58,300 nt of DNA from Clostridia bacterium (GTDB lineage: Bacteria > Bacillota > Clostridia > Oscillospirales > Acutalibacteraceae), in contig JAFTLT010000053.1 of assembly GCA_017452785.1 (NCBI GenBank), positions 1-58,300 on the forward strand, written 5' to 3'. The notes below the pieces were generated by a model. The model had not been told where the DNA came from. It was given only the letters and a program-made list of their open reading frames with translations, and made no database searches. Of this stretch, positions 36,589 through 45,431 are shown piece after piece. Positions within the stretch are counted from its first letter, which is position 1. Each line of letters starts with the position of its first letter. Made by a program: the position numbers and the translations under genes.

Positions 36589-38796
36589 TTAAACATATTT
36601 ATTTTTTCTGACAAGAAGATAGATGAGACCTGCCAGTGCTGCAAAAGCAACTACTGTGCCAATTGTGAATACGCCTGTCACAAGCATACCCAGCTGATAA
36701 ACAATAAATGATACCACATAAGCGAAAATAGTCATGTAACCGATTGCTGCAGCTGTCCATTTCCAATTGTTCATCTCTCTTTTGATAGCACCCATAGCTG
36801 CAAAGCAGGGAGCACACAGAAGGTTGAATATGAGGAATGAGAAAGCTGAAAGCTTGCTGCCACCGAAAAATTCTTGGCCGATGAGTGCGATTTCTGCAAC
36901 TTCGCCCTCCATTGCACCAAGAAGGTCTGCTGCTGCATCGGGGTTAGCACTTGCCAGCATGCTGGAGAGTGAACCGAATACGCCAACAACCTCTTCTTTA
37001 GCAACGAGACCTAGAACAGTTGCAACTGCTGCCTGCCATGAACCGAAGCCAAGGGGTTTGAAGATAACAGCTACTGCTGAACCGATAACATTGAGAAGTG
37101 AATTTTCTTCTCCTGTAATAAAGTGGAAGCCGCCTTCAAATGTGAAGGAGTTAAGAAGCCAGATAACAATGCTTGAAGCTAAAATAACTGTGCCTGCACG
37201 CTTGATGAATGACCAACCACGTTCCCATGTAGCACGAAGCACATTGTTAGCTGTGGGAAGGTGATATGCGGGAAGTTCCATAACGAAGGGAGCAGGATCG
37301 CCTGCAAAGACCTTTGTTTTCTTGAGAATAATGCCCGAAACAACAACTGCTGCAACGCCGATAAAGTATGCTGCTGTTGCTATTAGTGGTGATTTATCAA
37401 AGAGGGCTGCTGCAATAAGACCAACAATAGGCATCTTTGCTCCGCAAGGGATGAAGCCTGTGGTCATAATGGTGATTTTTCTGTCACGATCCTGTTCGAT
37501 TGTTCTTGAAGCCATAATACCGGGTACACCACAGCCTGATGCAATGAGCATAGGGATGAATGACTTGCCTGAAAGACCAAACTTACGGAAGAGTCTGTCC
37601 ATAATGAAAGCTACACGAGCCATATAGCCTATGTTTTCAAGGATGGAAAGAAGAAGGAAGAGGATGAGCATCTGGGGTACGAAGCCGAGAACTGCGCCTA
37701 CACCACCTACGATACCGTCCTGAATGAGACCGTAGAGCCAGTCAGCAACTACGGGAGTACCTGTAGCATCAAGCAGAACCTTGTCAAAGAGATCGGGGAT
37801 GCTGGGCCATGAAGCCATAAATGTGTCGGGGAAGGTTTCAGCAAATGAACCGAAAAGACCGTCGTTCATAAATACAACTGTCCAGTCGCCTATTGTGCCA
37901 ATGGATAAGGTGTAGACAAGATACATAATTGCAACAAAGATGGGAAGAGCAAGGATACGGTTTGTTACTATCTTGTCAATCTTGTCTGAAATCGTAAGAC
38001 CTGCTGTGCTCTTTTTCTTATAGCAGCCCTTGATAACATCAGCTATGTAAACATATCTTTCGTTTGTGATAATGCTTTCTGCGTCATCGTCCATTTCTTC
38101 TTCAACATGGGCAATGTCTTTTTCGATATGTGAGAGAACGTCAGCACTGATAGAAAGTTTTTCAATGATTTTTTCATCTCTTTCAAAGAGCTTTACTGCG
38201 TACCATCTCTGCTGTTCGTCGGGGAGGTCGTGAAGAACAGCCTCTTCAATGTGAGCTATAGCATGCTCAACTTCACCTGAGAAGCTATGCTGAGGAATTG
38301 TCTTAGCACCTTTTGCAGCTTCGATTGCTTTATCAGCAGCTTCTGTAATACCTGTACCCTTGAGAGCTGAGATTTCAACGATAGGGCAGCCGAGTCTCTT
38401 TGAGAGCTGAGCAATGTCGATTTTATCACCGTTTTTCTTAACAATATCCATCATGTTGATTGCAATAACAACAGGGATGCCGAGTTCGGTGAGCTGAGTT
38501 GTGAGGTAAAGGTTTCTTTCGAGGTTTGTGCCGTCAACAATATTAAGAATTGCATCAGGTCTTTCGTCGATAAGGTAATTTCTTGCTACAACCTCTTCGA
38601 GCGTATAGGGTGAAAGTGAATAAATGCCGGGAAGGTCAACTACTGTAACATCCTTTTGCTTTTTAAGCTTACCTTCCTTTTTTTCAACGGTAACACCGGG
38701 CCAGTTACCTACAAACTGGTTTGAACCGGTAAGAGCGTTGAAAAGTGTTGTTTTACCGGAGTTAGGGTTACCGGCAAGTGCGATTTTAATACTCAT
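36589..38796 (-). CDS. feoB: Ferrous iron transport protein B
   Basis: 735 residues. The N-terminal GTPase domain has GNPNSGKTTLFN (G1), DLPGIYSLSPYT (G3) and INMMD (G4). A helical GDI-like spacer (about 170-270) is followed by the membrane part with gating motifs GCGVPGIMASRT and GFIPCGAKMP. It imports Fe2+ across the cytoplasmic membrane under anaerobic conditions. It lies downstream of two feoA genes. A DtxR-like palindrome sits 34 bases before its start. Confidence 0.95.
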   Translation of the reverse strand: MSIKIALAGNPNSGKTTLFNALTGSNQFVGNWPGVTVEKKEGKLKKQKDVTVVDLPGIYSLSPYTLEEVVARNYLIDERPDAILNIVDGTNLERNLYLTTQLTELGIPVVIAINMMDIVKKNGDKIDIAQLSKRLGCPIVEISALKGTGITEAADKAIEAAKGAKTIPQHSFSGEVEHAIAHIEEAVLHDLPDEQQRWYAVKLFERDEKIIEKLSISADVLSHIEKDIAHVEEEMDDDAESIITNERYVYIADVIKGCYKKKSTAGLTISDKIDKIVTNRILALPIFVAIMYLVYTLSIGTIGDWTVVFMNDGLFGSFAETFPDTFMASWPSIPDLFDKVLLDATGTPVVADWLYGLIQDGIVGGVGAVLGFVPQMLILFLLLSILENIGYMARVAFIMDRLFRKFGLSGKSFIPMLIASGCGVPGIMASRTIEQDRDRKITIMTTGFIPCGAKMPIVGLIAAALFDKSPLIATAAYFIGVAAVVVSGIILKKTKVFAGDPAPFVMELPAYHLPTANNVLRATWERGWSFIKRAGTVILASSIVIWLLNSFTFEGGFHFITGEENSLLNVIGSAVAVIFKPLGFGSWQAAVATVLGLVAKEEVVGVFGSLSSMLASANPDAAADLLGAMEGEVAEIALIGQEFFGGSKLSAFSFLIFNLLCAPCFAAMGAIKREMNNWKWTAAAIGYMTIFAYVVSFIVYQLGMLVTGVFTIGTVVAFAALAGLIYLLVRKNKYV

Positions 38797-38829
38797 ATCT
38801 TTGTTCCTTTCGTTGCTTGTGTGGCTTAA

Positions 38830-38847
38830 GATTAGTCGGGACTAACC
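38830..38847 (-). promoter_or_regulatory. DtxR/IdeR-like iron box before feoB
   Basis: GATTAGTCGGGACTAACC: palindromic TTAGTC-ggg-ACTAA, near the DtxR/IdeR pattern TTAGG-TTAGSCTAA-CCTAA. It sits between feoA2 and feoB. The -10/-35 here are weak, so it could also be a hairpin in the operon mRNA. Confidence 0.5.
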
Positions 38848-38871
38848 GAGTGCGCTAAAAAAGAAGTTGTA

Positions 38872-39093
38872 TTATTCAACTTCAATCATATTAGCATCTT
38901 CTTTACGCAGTGAGAGTTCATAGCCTCTGACAGTGATTTCAACGGGGTCGCCTAAGGGGGCAACTTTTCTTACATAAACTTCAACGCCTTTTGTAAGACC
39001 CATATCCATGATTCTGCGCTTAACAGCACCCTGGCCGCCAATCTTTGTCACCTTAACGGTTTCGCCGATTTTAACATCTTTAAGAGTTCTCAT
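38872..39093 (-). CDS. feoA: FeoA family protein (second copy)
   Basis: 73 residues, SH3-like FeoA fold: TLKDVKIGETVKVTKIGGQGAVKRRIMDMGLTKGVEVYV and a VEITVRGYELSLRKEDANMI end. FeoA assists FeoB-dependent Fe2+ uptake. This copy is nearer to feoB than the copy at 39163 and differs clearly in sequence. The two copies are a common clostridial arrangement. Confidence 0.9.
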   Translation of the reverse strand: MRTLKDVKIGETVKVTKIGGQGAVKRRIMDMGLTKGVEVYVRKVAPLGDPVEITVRGYELSLRKEDANMIEVE

Positions 39094-39162
39094 GCCGTTT
39101 ACCTCTTTTCTATTTAATTTTAAATTTACCTTATTATTCTATTGCAAATCTAGACGGGAATA

Positions 39163-39375
39163 TTACACCATGATTTTGCTTGCCATTTCTTTGCTTATGG
39201 CAACACGTGCTTCTTTGACTTTAACTATAAGATTTCCGCCGTTTTCTGTTATGACAGTGACGTTGCCGCCGGGCACGAAGCCAAGGTTTTCAAGGTGAGC
39301 ACGTACATCACTTTTGCCACCGATTTTGCGGATAATATTTTCTTGTCCCGGTTGTGAAAAAGTCAAAGGAATCAT
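39163..39375 (-). CDS. feoA: FeoA family protein (first copy)
   Basis: 70 residues: MIPLTFSQPGQENIIRKIGG, then RAHLENLGFVPGGNVTVI and NLIVKVKEARVAISKEMA. It is the first gene of the feo operon, directly behind the iron-box promoter. It diverges from the 38872 copy in the N-terminal strand, so the two may do different jobs in FeoB assembly. Confidence 0.9.
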   Translation of the reverse strand: MIPLTFSQPGQENIIRKIGGKSDVRAHLENLGFVPGGNVTVITENGGNLIVKVKEARVAISKEMASKIMV

Positions 39376-39402
39376 AGAAGCATCTCCAATAACAATGATA
39401 AA

Positions 39403-39456
39403 AGTTAGTCTAATCTAACTGTGTTATATTCTACTCCGAAAAATGTCGCTTGTCAA
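39403..39456 (-). promoter_or_regulatory. feo operon promoter with DtxR-like box
   Basis: Minus strand TTGACA (plus 39451-39456), 17 bases, TAGAAT (plus 39428-39433). Directly at the start of transcription lies AGTTAGTCTAATCTAACT (39403-39420), an inverted repeat AGTTAG/CTAACT resembling DtxR/IdeR boxes. Iron repression of the operon is inferred. Confidence 0.72.
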
Positions 39457-39605
39457 GGCTTTTTTGCAAAAAAATTAAATGCTGTATATTTTATAATATT
39501 AGCTACTTTGAAAAGGGTGAATATAGTTAATTTCGACAAAAGAGGAGGCTTTTAGTGGGCGGTGGTCAAAAGGTCCGGTTACCGTTCTTTTTTTGCGTAC
39601 AAAAT

Positions 39606-39632
39606 AAGACGGCAGAACCTGTCTGCCGTCTT
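39606..39632 (-). terminator. Terminator of the 320-residue exported protein gene
   Basis: AAGACGGCAG (39606-39615) with CTGCCGTCTT (39623-39632). On the minus strand it is followed by ATTTTG. Confidence 0.72.
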
Positions 39633-39641
39633 AAAGCCTCA

Positions 39642-40604
39642 TTAATACTGGAAGTTGTTTATGTACATATAGTTATCAAGCTCTGCCTTGCCCACTGCTG
39701 AAGCGCCGACAACTGTGCCGTCCTTGATGTCAATTGTAAGGTGCATAAATTGGTCGAGTGACACGATCTGATCATTTGCAGGGTTATAAACCATTTCAAC
39801 TGTGCAGTCGTGGTAAACAAGGTCAAACTCAACATTACGGATGATGAACTTAACTGCGCCGTCATTCTGCAGAGTGTCTTTGACTGTTGCAATTTCAATG
39901 GGAGTGCAGATTGAACCGACTGCACTTGCACAGCTTGCTGCACCTGCTGCGGGGGGCTCACTGTTAAGCTCGTCATTCATAACGATTGTGATTTTTACAT
40001 TTCCGTCAGGCTGCTCGGTGCAGGTGGCTGACTTGATTGTGCTTGCGTCTGTGAGAAGGCAACCCTTATCGTTGTGATAAATGGGGAACCACTCCATGCT
40101 CTCACCCTTGAGCTTTGCTTCGGGGTTAGCTCTTGCAGTTTCTTCATCCTTAAAGAAGTTGCCGAGAAGAGGAAGAAGTGTGTTGAAAACCTTGCCCTCA
40201 AACTGAGCCTTTTCAGGGGGAATATCCTGCCATTCAATTTTGCTGAAGCCGGGGGAGTCTGTCTTAGCCTTATTCATAAGCTCAGTGTATTTTGTGAGAA
40301 TAGCAGCTGCATCTGTGGGCAGAGCATCGTCATCTTTAGTGTCACCGGAAGGAACAGTTGTTGTTACAGTGTCATTGCCGTTCTGAACGGGAGCCTGAGT
40401 TATGGGCTGTGTTGTGGTGGGTACTGTGGTAGGCTGTGTGGTTGAGGGTACCTGAGTGCCTACAACGGGAGCTGCAGCGCCTTCGAGCTTGATGTCACCG
40501 TTAACACTGAAGCCGAACTGGCCTGTGAGCACAAAAATAACAGTAACTAACAGGCAAACAACAGCTGACCACATAGCGGCAAGAGAGATGTCTGATTTTT
40601 TCAT
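39642..40604 (-). CDS. Exported or membrane-anchored hypothetical protein
   Basis: 320 residues. There is one N-terminal hydrophobic segment (about 9-31). A Thr/Pro/Gln-rich linker follows (about 50-85, TTQPTTVPTTTQPITQ), then an extracellular domain (about 95-320) with TKYTELMNKAKTDSPGF and a long series of beta strands. Cys residues in the later half (CTEQPDG, CASAVGSIC) could form disulfides or bind a ligand. I do not recognise a named family; it resembles secreted proteins of Ruminococcaceae with Ser/Thr linkers. It stands alone between terminators. Confidence 0.7.
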   Translation of the reverse strand: MKKSDISLAAMWSAVVCLLVTVIFVLTGQFGFSVNGDIKLEGAAAPVVGTQVPSTTQPTTVPTTTQPITQAPVQNGNDTVTTTVPSGDTKDDDALPTDAAAILTKYTELMNKAKTDSPGFSKIEWQDIPPEKAQFEGKVFNTLLPLLGNFFKDEETARANPEAKLKGESMEWFPIYHNDKGCLLTDASTIKSATCTEQPDGNVKITIVMNDELNSEPPAAGAASCASAVGSICTPIEIATVKDTLQNDGAVKFIIRNVEFDLVYHDCTVEMVYNPANDQIVSLDQFMHLTIDIKDGTVVGASAVGKAELDNYMYINNFQY

Positions 40605-40674
40605 TTTGATTTCTCCTTTGTTTCAAAATATTTACAAATGAATAATAGCACCTTGCAAAGAAAAAGTCAATATA

Positions 40675-40698
40675 AAAGAGGCGGATGACCGCCTCTTT
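40675..40698 (-). terminator. Terminator of the TRAP transporter operon
   Basis: Perfect 10-bp stem AAAGAGGCGG (40675-40684) with CCGCCTCTTT (40689-40698), loop ATGA. It lies downstream of the TRAP permease on the minus strand. Confidence 0.82.
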
Positions 40699-40713
40699 AG
40701 AAAGTTCTTTTTT

Positions 40714-42843
40714 TTACGCAGCTTTTGCTGCATCTATATTTGCAGGGGGAGTCTGCTTCTTTTCGCTGAGTTTCTGAAGAACAATAACAATTGCGAGCAG
40801 TGCAATGCCTGCAAGGTCTGTTGCTATGCCGGGGATGATGCAGAGAAGACCGCCGCCGAGAAGCATAATTCTCTGCCACCAAGGGCATTTAACATACATA
40901 TAGCCTTCCATACCTGCTGAAACTGCGTAGATGCCTACAAGGGCTGTGATTACTATAAGCACAACATCATACCACTTAGCATCGATAAGCAGCATTTCGG
41001 GGCTATATGCGAAGATATATGGAACGATAAAAGCGGTGATTGCAAGTCGTGTTGCCGTGACACCTGTTTTCATCGGATTGGATTTTGCAATAGCTGAGCC
41101 TGCATAGGCTGCAAGTGCAACGGGCGGTGTAATGTCTGCAACTATGCCGAAGTAGAAAACAAACATATGAGCTGCCAGAACGGGAAGTCCCATTTTAATA
41201 AGGATGGGAGCTGTAATGGTTGCCATGATAACATAGTTAGCTGTTGTGGGAACACCCATACCGAGCACGATGCAGCAAACCATTGTCAGGAACAGAGCAA
41301 GGAACATGCTGTTTTCTGCAACGGGAACAAGTGTGTTAATAAGAAGCTGACCGAGAGCTGTCATCGTTACAACACCTGAGATAAGACCTGCCATACCACA
41401 GGCAACTGCAACACCTACTGTGTTTTTTGCACCGTTTTCAAGTGATTCAACAACAACCTTTGGTGTGAGTGTTGCTGTGTCCTTTGTCAGGAATGAGAGA
41501 ACAACACATGTAACCATTGCCACAAGAATAGCTGTACTCATATTAGCCTGACCGAAAGGAAGCCATAAAACGAGGAGCACTGCAATGGGGATGAGGGGGA
41601 ATACAAGTCTCCATGCTGTCTGCTTGTTGAGTGTTTTCGGTACCAGTGAAACTATCAGTGAGCCGAGAATAGCAAAGCAAGCTGAAAGACCTGCACTGAA
41701 ATAGTTCATGGCAATAACAAGCACAAGAATGGGAAGAAGCAGATAGCCGTTCTTTGTTATGAGCTTAAAGAAGTTGGGGATAGCATCCTTGGGAAGACCC
41801 TTGAGGCCTAACTTCTTTGCTTCAAAGTGAATCATCATAAAGATGCCTGTGAAGTAAAGCACAGCAGGAAGAATAGCTGTAACTGCAATTGTTGAATAGG
41901 GAGTTTCAGTGATTTCTGACATAAGGAATGCGGCTGCACCCATAATCGGGGGCATAATCTGACCGCCTGTTGATGCGGCAGCTTCAACAGCAGCAGCAAA
42001 TTCCGGCTTATAGCCTGTCTTTTTCATCATGGGGATTGTGATTGAGCCTGAGCCTACAGTGTTAGCAACACTTGAGCCTGAATACATACCCTCAAGAGCA
42101 CTTGAGATAACGGCAACCTTAGCAGGTCCGCCTATTGATGAGCCTGCAATTGAATTTGCAAGATCAACAAAGAATGTGCCTATGCCTGTTCTTTCGAGCA
42201 GAGCACCGAGAATGATAAACAGCACAATAAAGGTGGTGCACACATAAACGGGGGTTGAGAAAAGGCCGTTTGATACATCATAGAAAAGACCGTACATAAG
42301 GCTTCTCAGTGCTGTATCCGGATTTTTACTTATTGCATTGAATGCTGCATAAGCCACGAAACAGCCAGCAACTATAATAATAGGCCAGCCAACAGCTCTT
42401 CGGCAGAGTTCAACAAGAATGAGAATTGCAACGAGAGCAACTGCTATCTGCACAGGGCCTATACGGCGTGACATAAAGATGATGTCCTGCTGAAAAATTG
42501 CATAGTACAGGAAAGAACCTGCACCCACAACTGACAGGATAATGTCATAAAAGGGAACATAGTTGATTTTCTTGCTTTGCTTTTTGTATGCGGGGAAAAT
42601 GATGAAACCTATAAATACAATAAAGGCAAGAAAGGTGGTGAGCTTGGTGTACTTTGTGGCGTTCTGAAAAACGAGAGCCATAGAAATCATATAAACACTG
42701 AAAAGTGACATAATAGCTGTGATAACTTTCTTTCTCCAGCCTGTGAAAATACGTGTGTTACTTTCTCTGTCGAACTCAGCCATAATGGCATCGGCGTCTA
42801 CTGCTTCGTCTTCTGTCTGTAAAGAAACTTTATTTTCGTCCAA
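40714..42843 (-). CDS. TRAP transporter fused permease (TAXI type, DctQM fusion)
   Basis: 709 residues with about 16-18 hydrophobic segments, the size of 4TM/12TM fused TRAP permeases. It has the M-subunit signatures GGQIMPPIMGAAAFLMSE and GMGVPTTANYVIMA, and AYAGSAIAKSNPMKTG. It moves an organic acid inward using an ion gradient, with a TAXI-type binding protein encoded just upstream (42949-43935). Substrate is not predictable from sequence alone; TAXI systems include glutamate and alpha-ketoglutarate transporters. Confidence 0.92.
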   Translation of the reverse strand: MDENKVSLQTEDEAVDADAIMAEFDRESNTRIFTGWRKKVITAIMSLFSVYMISMALVFQNATKYTKLTTFLAFIVFIGFIIFPAYKKQSKKINYVPFYDIILSVVGAGSFLYYAIFQQDIIFMSRRIGPVQIAVALVAILILVELCRRAVGWPIIIVAGCFVAYAAFNAISKNPDTALRSLMYGLFYDVSNGLFSTPVYVCTTFIVLFIILGALLERTGIGTFFVDLANSIAGSSIGGPAKVAVISSALEGMYSGSSVANTVGSGSITIPMMKKTGYKPEFAAAVEAAASTGGQIMPPIMGAAAFLMSEITETPYSTIAVTAILPAVLYFTGIFMMIHFEAKKLGLKGLPKDAIPNFFKLITKNGYLLLPILVLVIAMNYFSAGLSACFAILGSLIVSLVPKTLNKQTAWRLVFPLIPIAVLLVLWLPFGQANMSTAILVAMVTCVVLSFLTKDTATLTPKVVVESLENGAKNTVGVAVACGMAGLISGVVTMTALGQLLINTLVPVAENSMFLALFLTMVCCIVLGMGVPTTANYVIMATITAPILIKMGLPVLAAHMFVFYFGIVADITPPVALAAYAGSAIAKSNPMKTGVTATRLAITAFIVPYIFAYSPEMLLIDAKWYDVVLIVITALVGIYAVSAGMEGYMYVKCPWWQRIMLLGGGLLCIIPGIATDLAGIALLAIVIVLQKLSEKKQTPPANIDAAKAA

Positions 42844-42948
42844 AGTTTTTCCTCCTTATCTTCTTATTATAAAACTTAAATAAATGCTGCATTTTTATGT
42901 GCAGCATTTATTTGAAGTAAATATTTACTTATTTAACTGCGAAAGGAT

Positions 42949-43935
42949 TTATGCGATAACGCCGATTTCCTTGTAGTATTTTGCTGCACCGGGATGAAGG
43001 GGAACCTTACCGATAGCGGCAGCTGCTGCATCCTTGCTCATTTCCTTACCTTTTGCGTGAGCAGTTGCAATTTCTTCCTGCTTTTCCCAAAGGTTCTTTG
43101 TGATTTCATAAGCCTGATCTTCGCTCATATCGTTTGTTGCGATGAATGTAGCCATGATAGCAACTGTTGTTGCTTCACCGTCTGTGATGAAGTCGTAGTC
43201 ATCGCTTGTGTATTCGTGCTTTGCATAGAAGGGATAATCAGCCATAAGCTTATTGATTACATCTTCGCCAAGGTCAACAGCAACGATGTCTGTTGATGTT
43301 GCAAGGTCTGAAACAGCGGGAGTGGGTGTGCCTGCTGTGATGAATGCTGCGTCAATAGCACCGTCCTTAAGAAGAGTGGCTGAATCGCCGAAGGAAGCTG
43401 CTGTAGCGTTGATGTCTGTGTTGATATCAAGACCTGCTGCTGCAAGAATCTGAGTTGCGTTGTAGTAAACGCCTGAACCTGCGTCGCCTACTGCTACATT
43501 TTTGCCCTTAAGGTCAGCAATTGTCTTGATGCCTGAGGACTTGGTTGCGATAACCTGACAAACCTCTGCATATACACAGCCGATAGCTGAGAAGCATGTA
43601 ACAGGAGCAGTAAAGCCGTTTGTGCCTTCATAAGCGTAATTCATAACGTCATTCTGAACGATAGCGAACTGAGCTTCACCGTCTTCGATCATTTCGATGT
43701 TAGCCTGTGAGCCGCCTGTTGACTGAACAGTGAACTTATAGTCATCTGTGCCGAGAAGAGTGCCGACAGCTGTTGTGAAAGCATAGTATGTGCCTGTGTT
43801 GCCGCCTGTGCCTGTAACGATGTTTGTGATTAATTCGTTGTCACCGTCTTTATTGGTGTCATCTGTGTTGCCGCCGCAAGCTGCAAGTGAAAAGAGCATA
43901 AGGGCAGCGAGAAGAACTGCGAGAATTTTTTTCAT
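42949..43935 (-). CDS. TAXI family TRAP solute-binding lipoprotein
   Basis: 328 residues. The lipobox is LAACGGNT (Cys about 20). Characteristic TAXI motifs are NIVTGTGGNTGTYYAF, VQSTGGSQANIEMI, FAIVQNDV and LKGKNVAVGDAGSGVYYNA. It is the extracytoplasmic receptor of the TRAP system encoded next, and its order (receptor first) matches a receptor-permease operon. Confidence 0.93.
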   Translation of the reverse strand: MKKILAVLLAALMLFSLAACGGNTDDTNKDGDNELITNIVTGTGGNTGTYYAFTTAVGTLLGTDDYKFTVQSTGGSQANIEMIEDGEAQFAIVQNDVMNYAYEGTNGFTAPVTCFSAIGCVYAEVCQVIATKSSGIKTIADLKGKNVAVGDAGSGVYYNATQILAAAGLDINTDINATAASFGDSATLLKDGAIDAAFITAGTPTPAVSDLATSTDIVAVDLGEDVINKLMADYPFYAKHEYTSDDYDFITDGEATTVAIMATFIATNDMSEDQAYEITKNLWEKQEEIATAHAKGKEMSKDAAAAAIGKVPLHPGAAKYYKEIGVIA

Positions 43936-44168
43936 TGTAATTTCCTCCGTTTAAATATTTTAATGAGATAATTTTAATATATCAAAGCACTTTTTGTCAA
44001 GGGTAATTGCGTATTATTAAGAAAAAATTATTAATATAATGTATAAATATTACATTTTTAGCTCATAATATCCGAAAAAATGCATATTATATTGACTTGC
44101 ATTGCAAAAATTAACAAAACGGATATATTTTTGGTGTAAAATAACACAAAACAAAGGAGGAATGCCAT

Positions 44169-45263
44169 ATGAAAAAATTAGGCTTCGGATGTATGAGACT
44201 GCCTTTAAAGGTTAAAAAAATTAACGGTAGTGTGGATCTTATAAAAACAAAGGAAATGGTTGACTATTATCTCGATGAGGGCTTTACATACTTCGATACT
44301 GCTTATATGTATCACGACGGCAGAAGTGAAAGGTCGGTAAGAGAAGCACTGGTCAGCAGATATGAAAGGGAGCGTTTTATTCTTGCGGACAAAATGCCCG
44401 TCGGCATGCTTGTTACAAAGGGTGACACCTCAAGAATTTTCCGTCACCAGTTAAAAAGATGCGGAGTGGAATATTTTGACTATTATCTTCTGCACGCACT
44501 CAATGCCAAATATCTTGAAAAAGCTGAAAAGTTAGGTGTTTTCCGGTACCTTGCCAAGAAAAAAGTCGAGGGAAAAATCAAAAAGCTGGGCTTTTCTTTT
44601 CACGACTCTGCCGAGGTGCTTGACAATATTCTCACAAAGCACCCTGAAATGGAATTTGTTCAGCTGCAGATAAACTATCTTGATTGGGAGGATGCAAATG
44701 TTCAGTCACGCCTTTGCTATGAGATTGCAAGAAAGCATGGCAAGGATATAATTGTTATGGAGCCCGTTAAGGGTGGCAAGCTTGCCGATGTGCCTGAGAA
44801 GGTCAGAGAGCTCTTTGCAGGTGAGCATCCCGATTGGTCGCCTGCTTCGTGGGCAGTACGCTTTGCTGCGAGTCTTGAGGGCGTTATCTGCGTACTCAGC
44901 GGAATGTCAGATATGAGTCAGCTCAGAGACAACACGGGATATATGAAAGATTTTGCACCTTTGACAGAGAAGGAAACCGATATTGTAAAAAAGGCTGCTG
45001 CAATCATAAACAACAGCGAAACTATTCCCTGCACATCCTGCAGATATTGCACTGCTTCATGCCCGATGAATATTGCAATTCCCGAATACTTTACTGCCTA
45101 TAATAAAAAAGCAGGCGGTGAAGAGTATAAAACTTATCTTGAACAAAATGCCAAAGACAAAGGCAAAGCAGACGAATGCATAAATTGCAAAAAATGTGAG
45201 GAGGTTTGTCCTCAGCATATTTCCGTTACAGAAAAGCTATCCCTTGTAACAAAAACACTGTAA
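44169..45263 (+). CDS. Aldo/keto reductase with C-terminal ferredoxin domain
   Basis: 364 residues. The AKR TIM barrel (about 1-275) shows the catalytic Tyr in FDTAYMYHDG, Lys in ILADKMP, and His in YYLLHAL. The C-terminal part carries two [4Fe-4S] motifs, CTSCRYCTASCP and CINCKKCEEVCP. This is the Fe-S-AKR type common in gut anaerobes; it reduces a carbonyl or passes electrons to or from ferredoxin. The ATG follows AAAGGAGG. It is divergent from the TRAP operon. Confidence 0.92.
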   Translation: MKKLGFGCMRLPLKVKKINGSVDLIKTKEMVDYYLDEGFTYFDTAYMYHDGRSERSVREALVSRYERERFILADKMPVGMLVTKGDTSRIFRHQLKRCGVEYFDYYLLHALNAKYLEKAEKLGVFRYLAKKKVEGKIKKLGFSFHDSAEVLDNILTKHPEMEFVQLQINYLDWEDANVQSRLCYEIARKHGKDIIVMEPVKGGKLADVPEKVRELFAGEHPDWSPASWAVRFAASLEGVICVLSGMSDMSQLRDNTGYMKDFAPLTEKETDIVKKAAAIINNSETIPCTSCRYCTASCPMNIAIPEYFTAYNKKAGGEEYKTYLEQNAKDKGKADECINCKKCEEVCPQHISVTEKLSLVTKTL

Positions 45264-45332
45264 AAGCTAATTTGTTAGTGGTCATATTGCACAGAGTTTT
45301 GTTGAGCTTTGCACAAAATAAAAAGTGAAATA

Positions 45333-45361
45333 TTGACTTTTTTGTTAGAAAGAGTTATCAT
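45333..45361 (+). promoter_or_regulatory. Promoter of the pyrophosphatase gene
   Basis: TTGACT (45333-45338), 17 bases, TATCAT (45356-45361). Expected start at about 45368, leaving a 63-base leader before the ATG. Confidence 0.65.
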
Positions 45362-45431
45362 ATAAGTTACAACATAGTCAGTGAAATTGGAGAAGAAAGC
45401 TATGTAAAATACCGGAAAAGGAGTTTTTTAA

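Noticed and set aside
36767-37264. 165-codon frame antisense to feoB
   Set aside because: Low-complexity composition, no start signal, and full overlap with a well-conserved gene.
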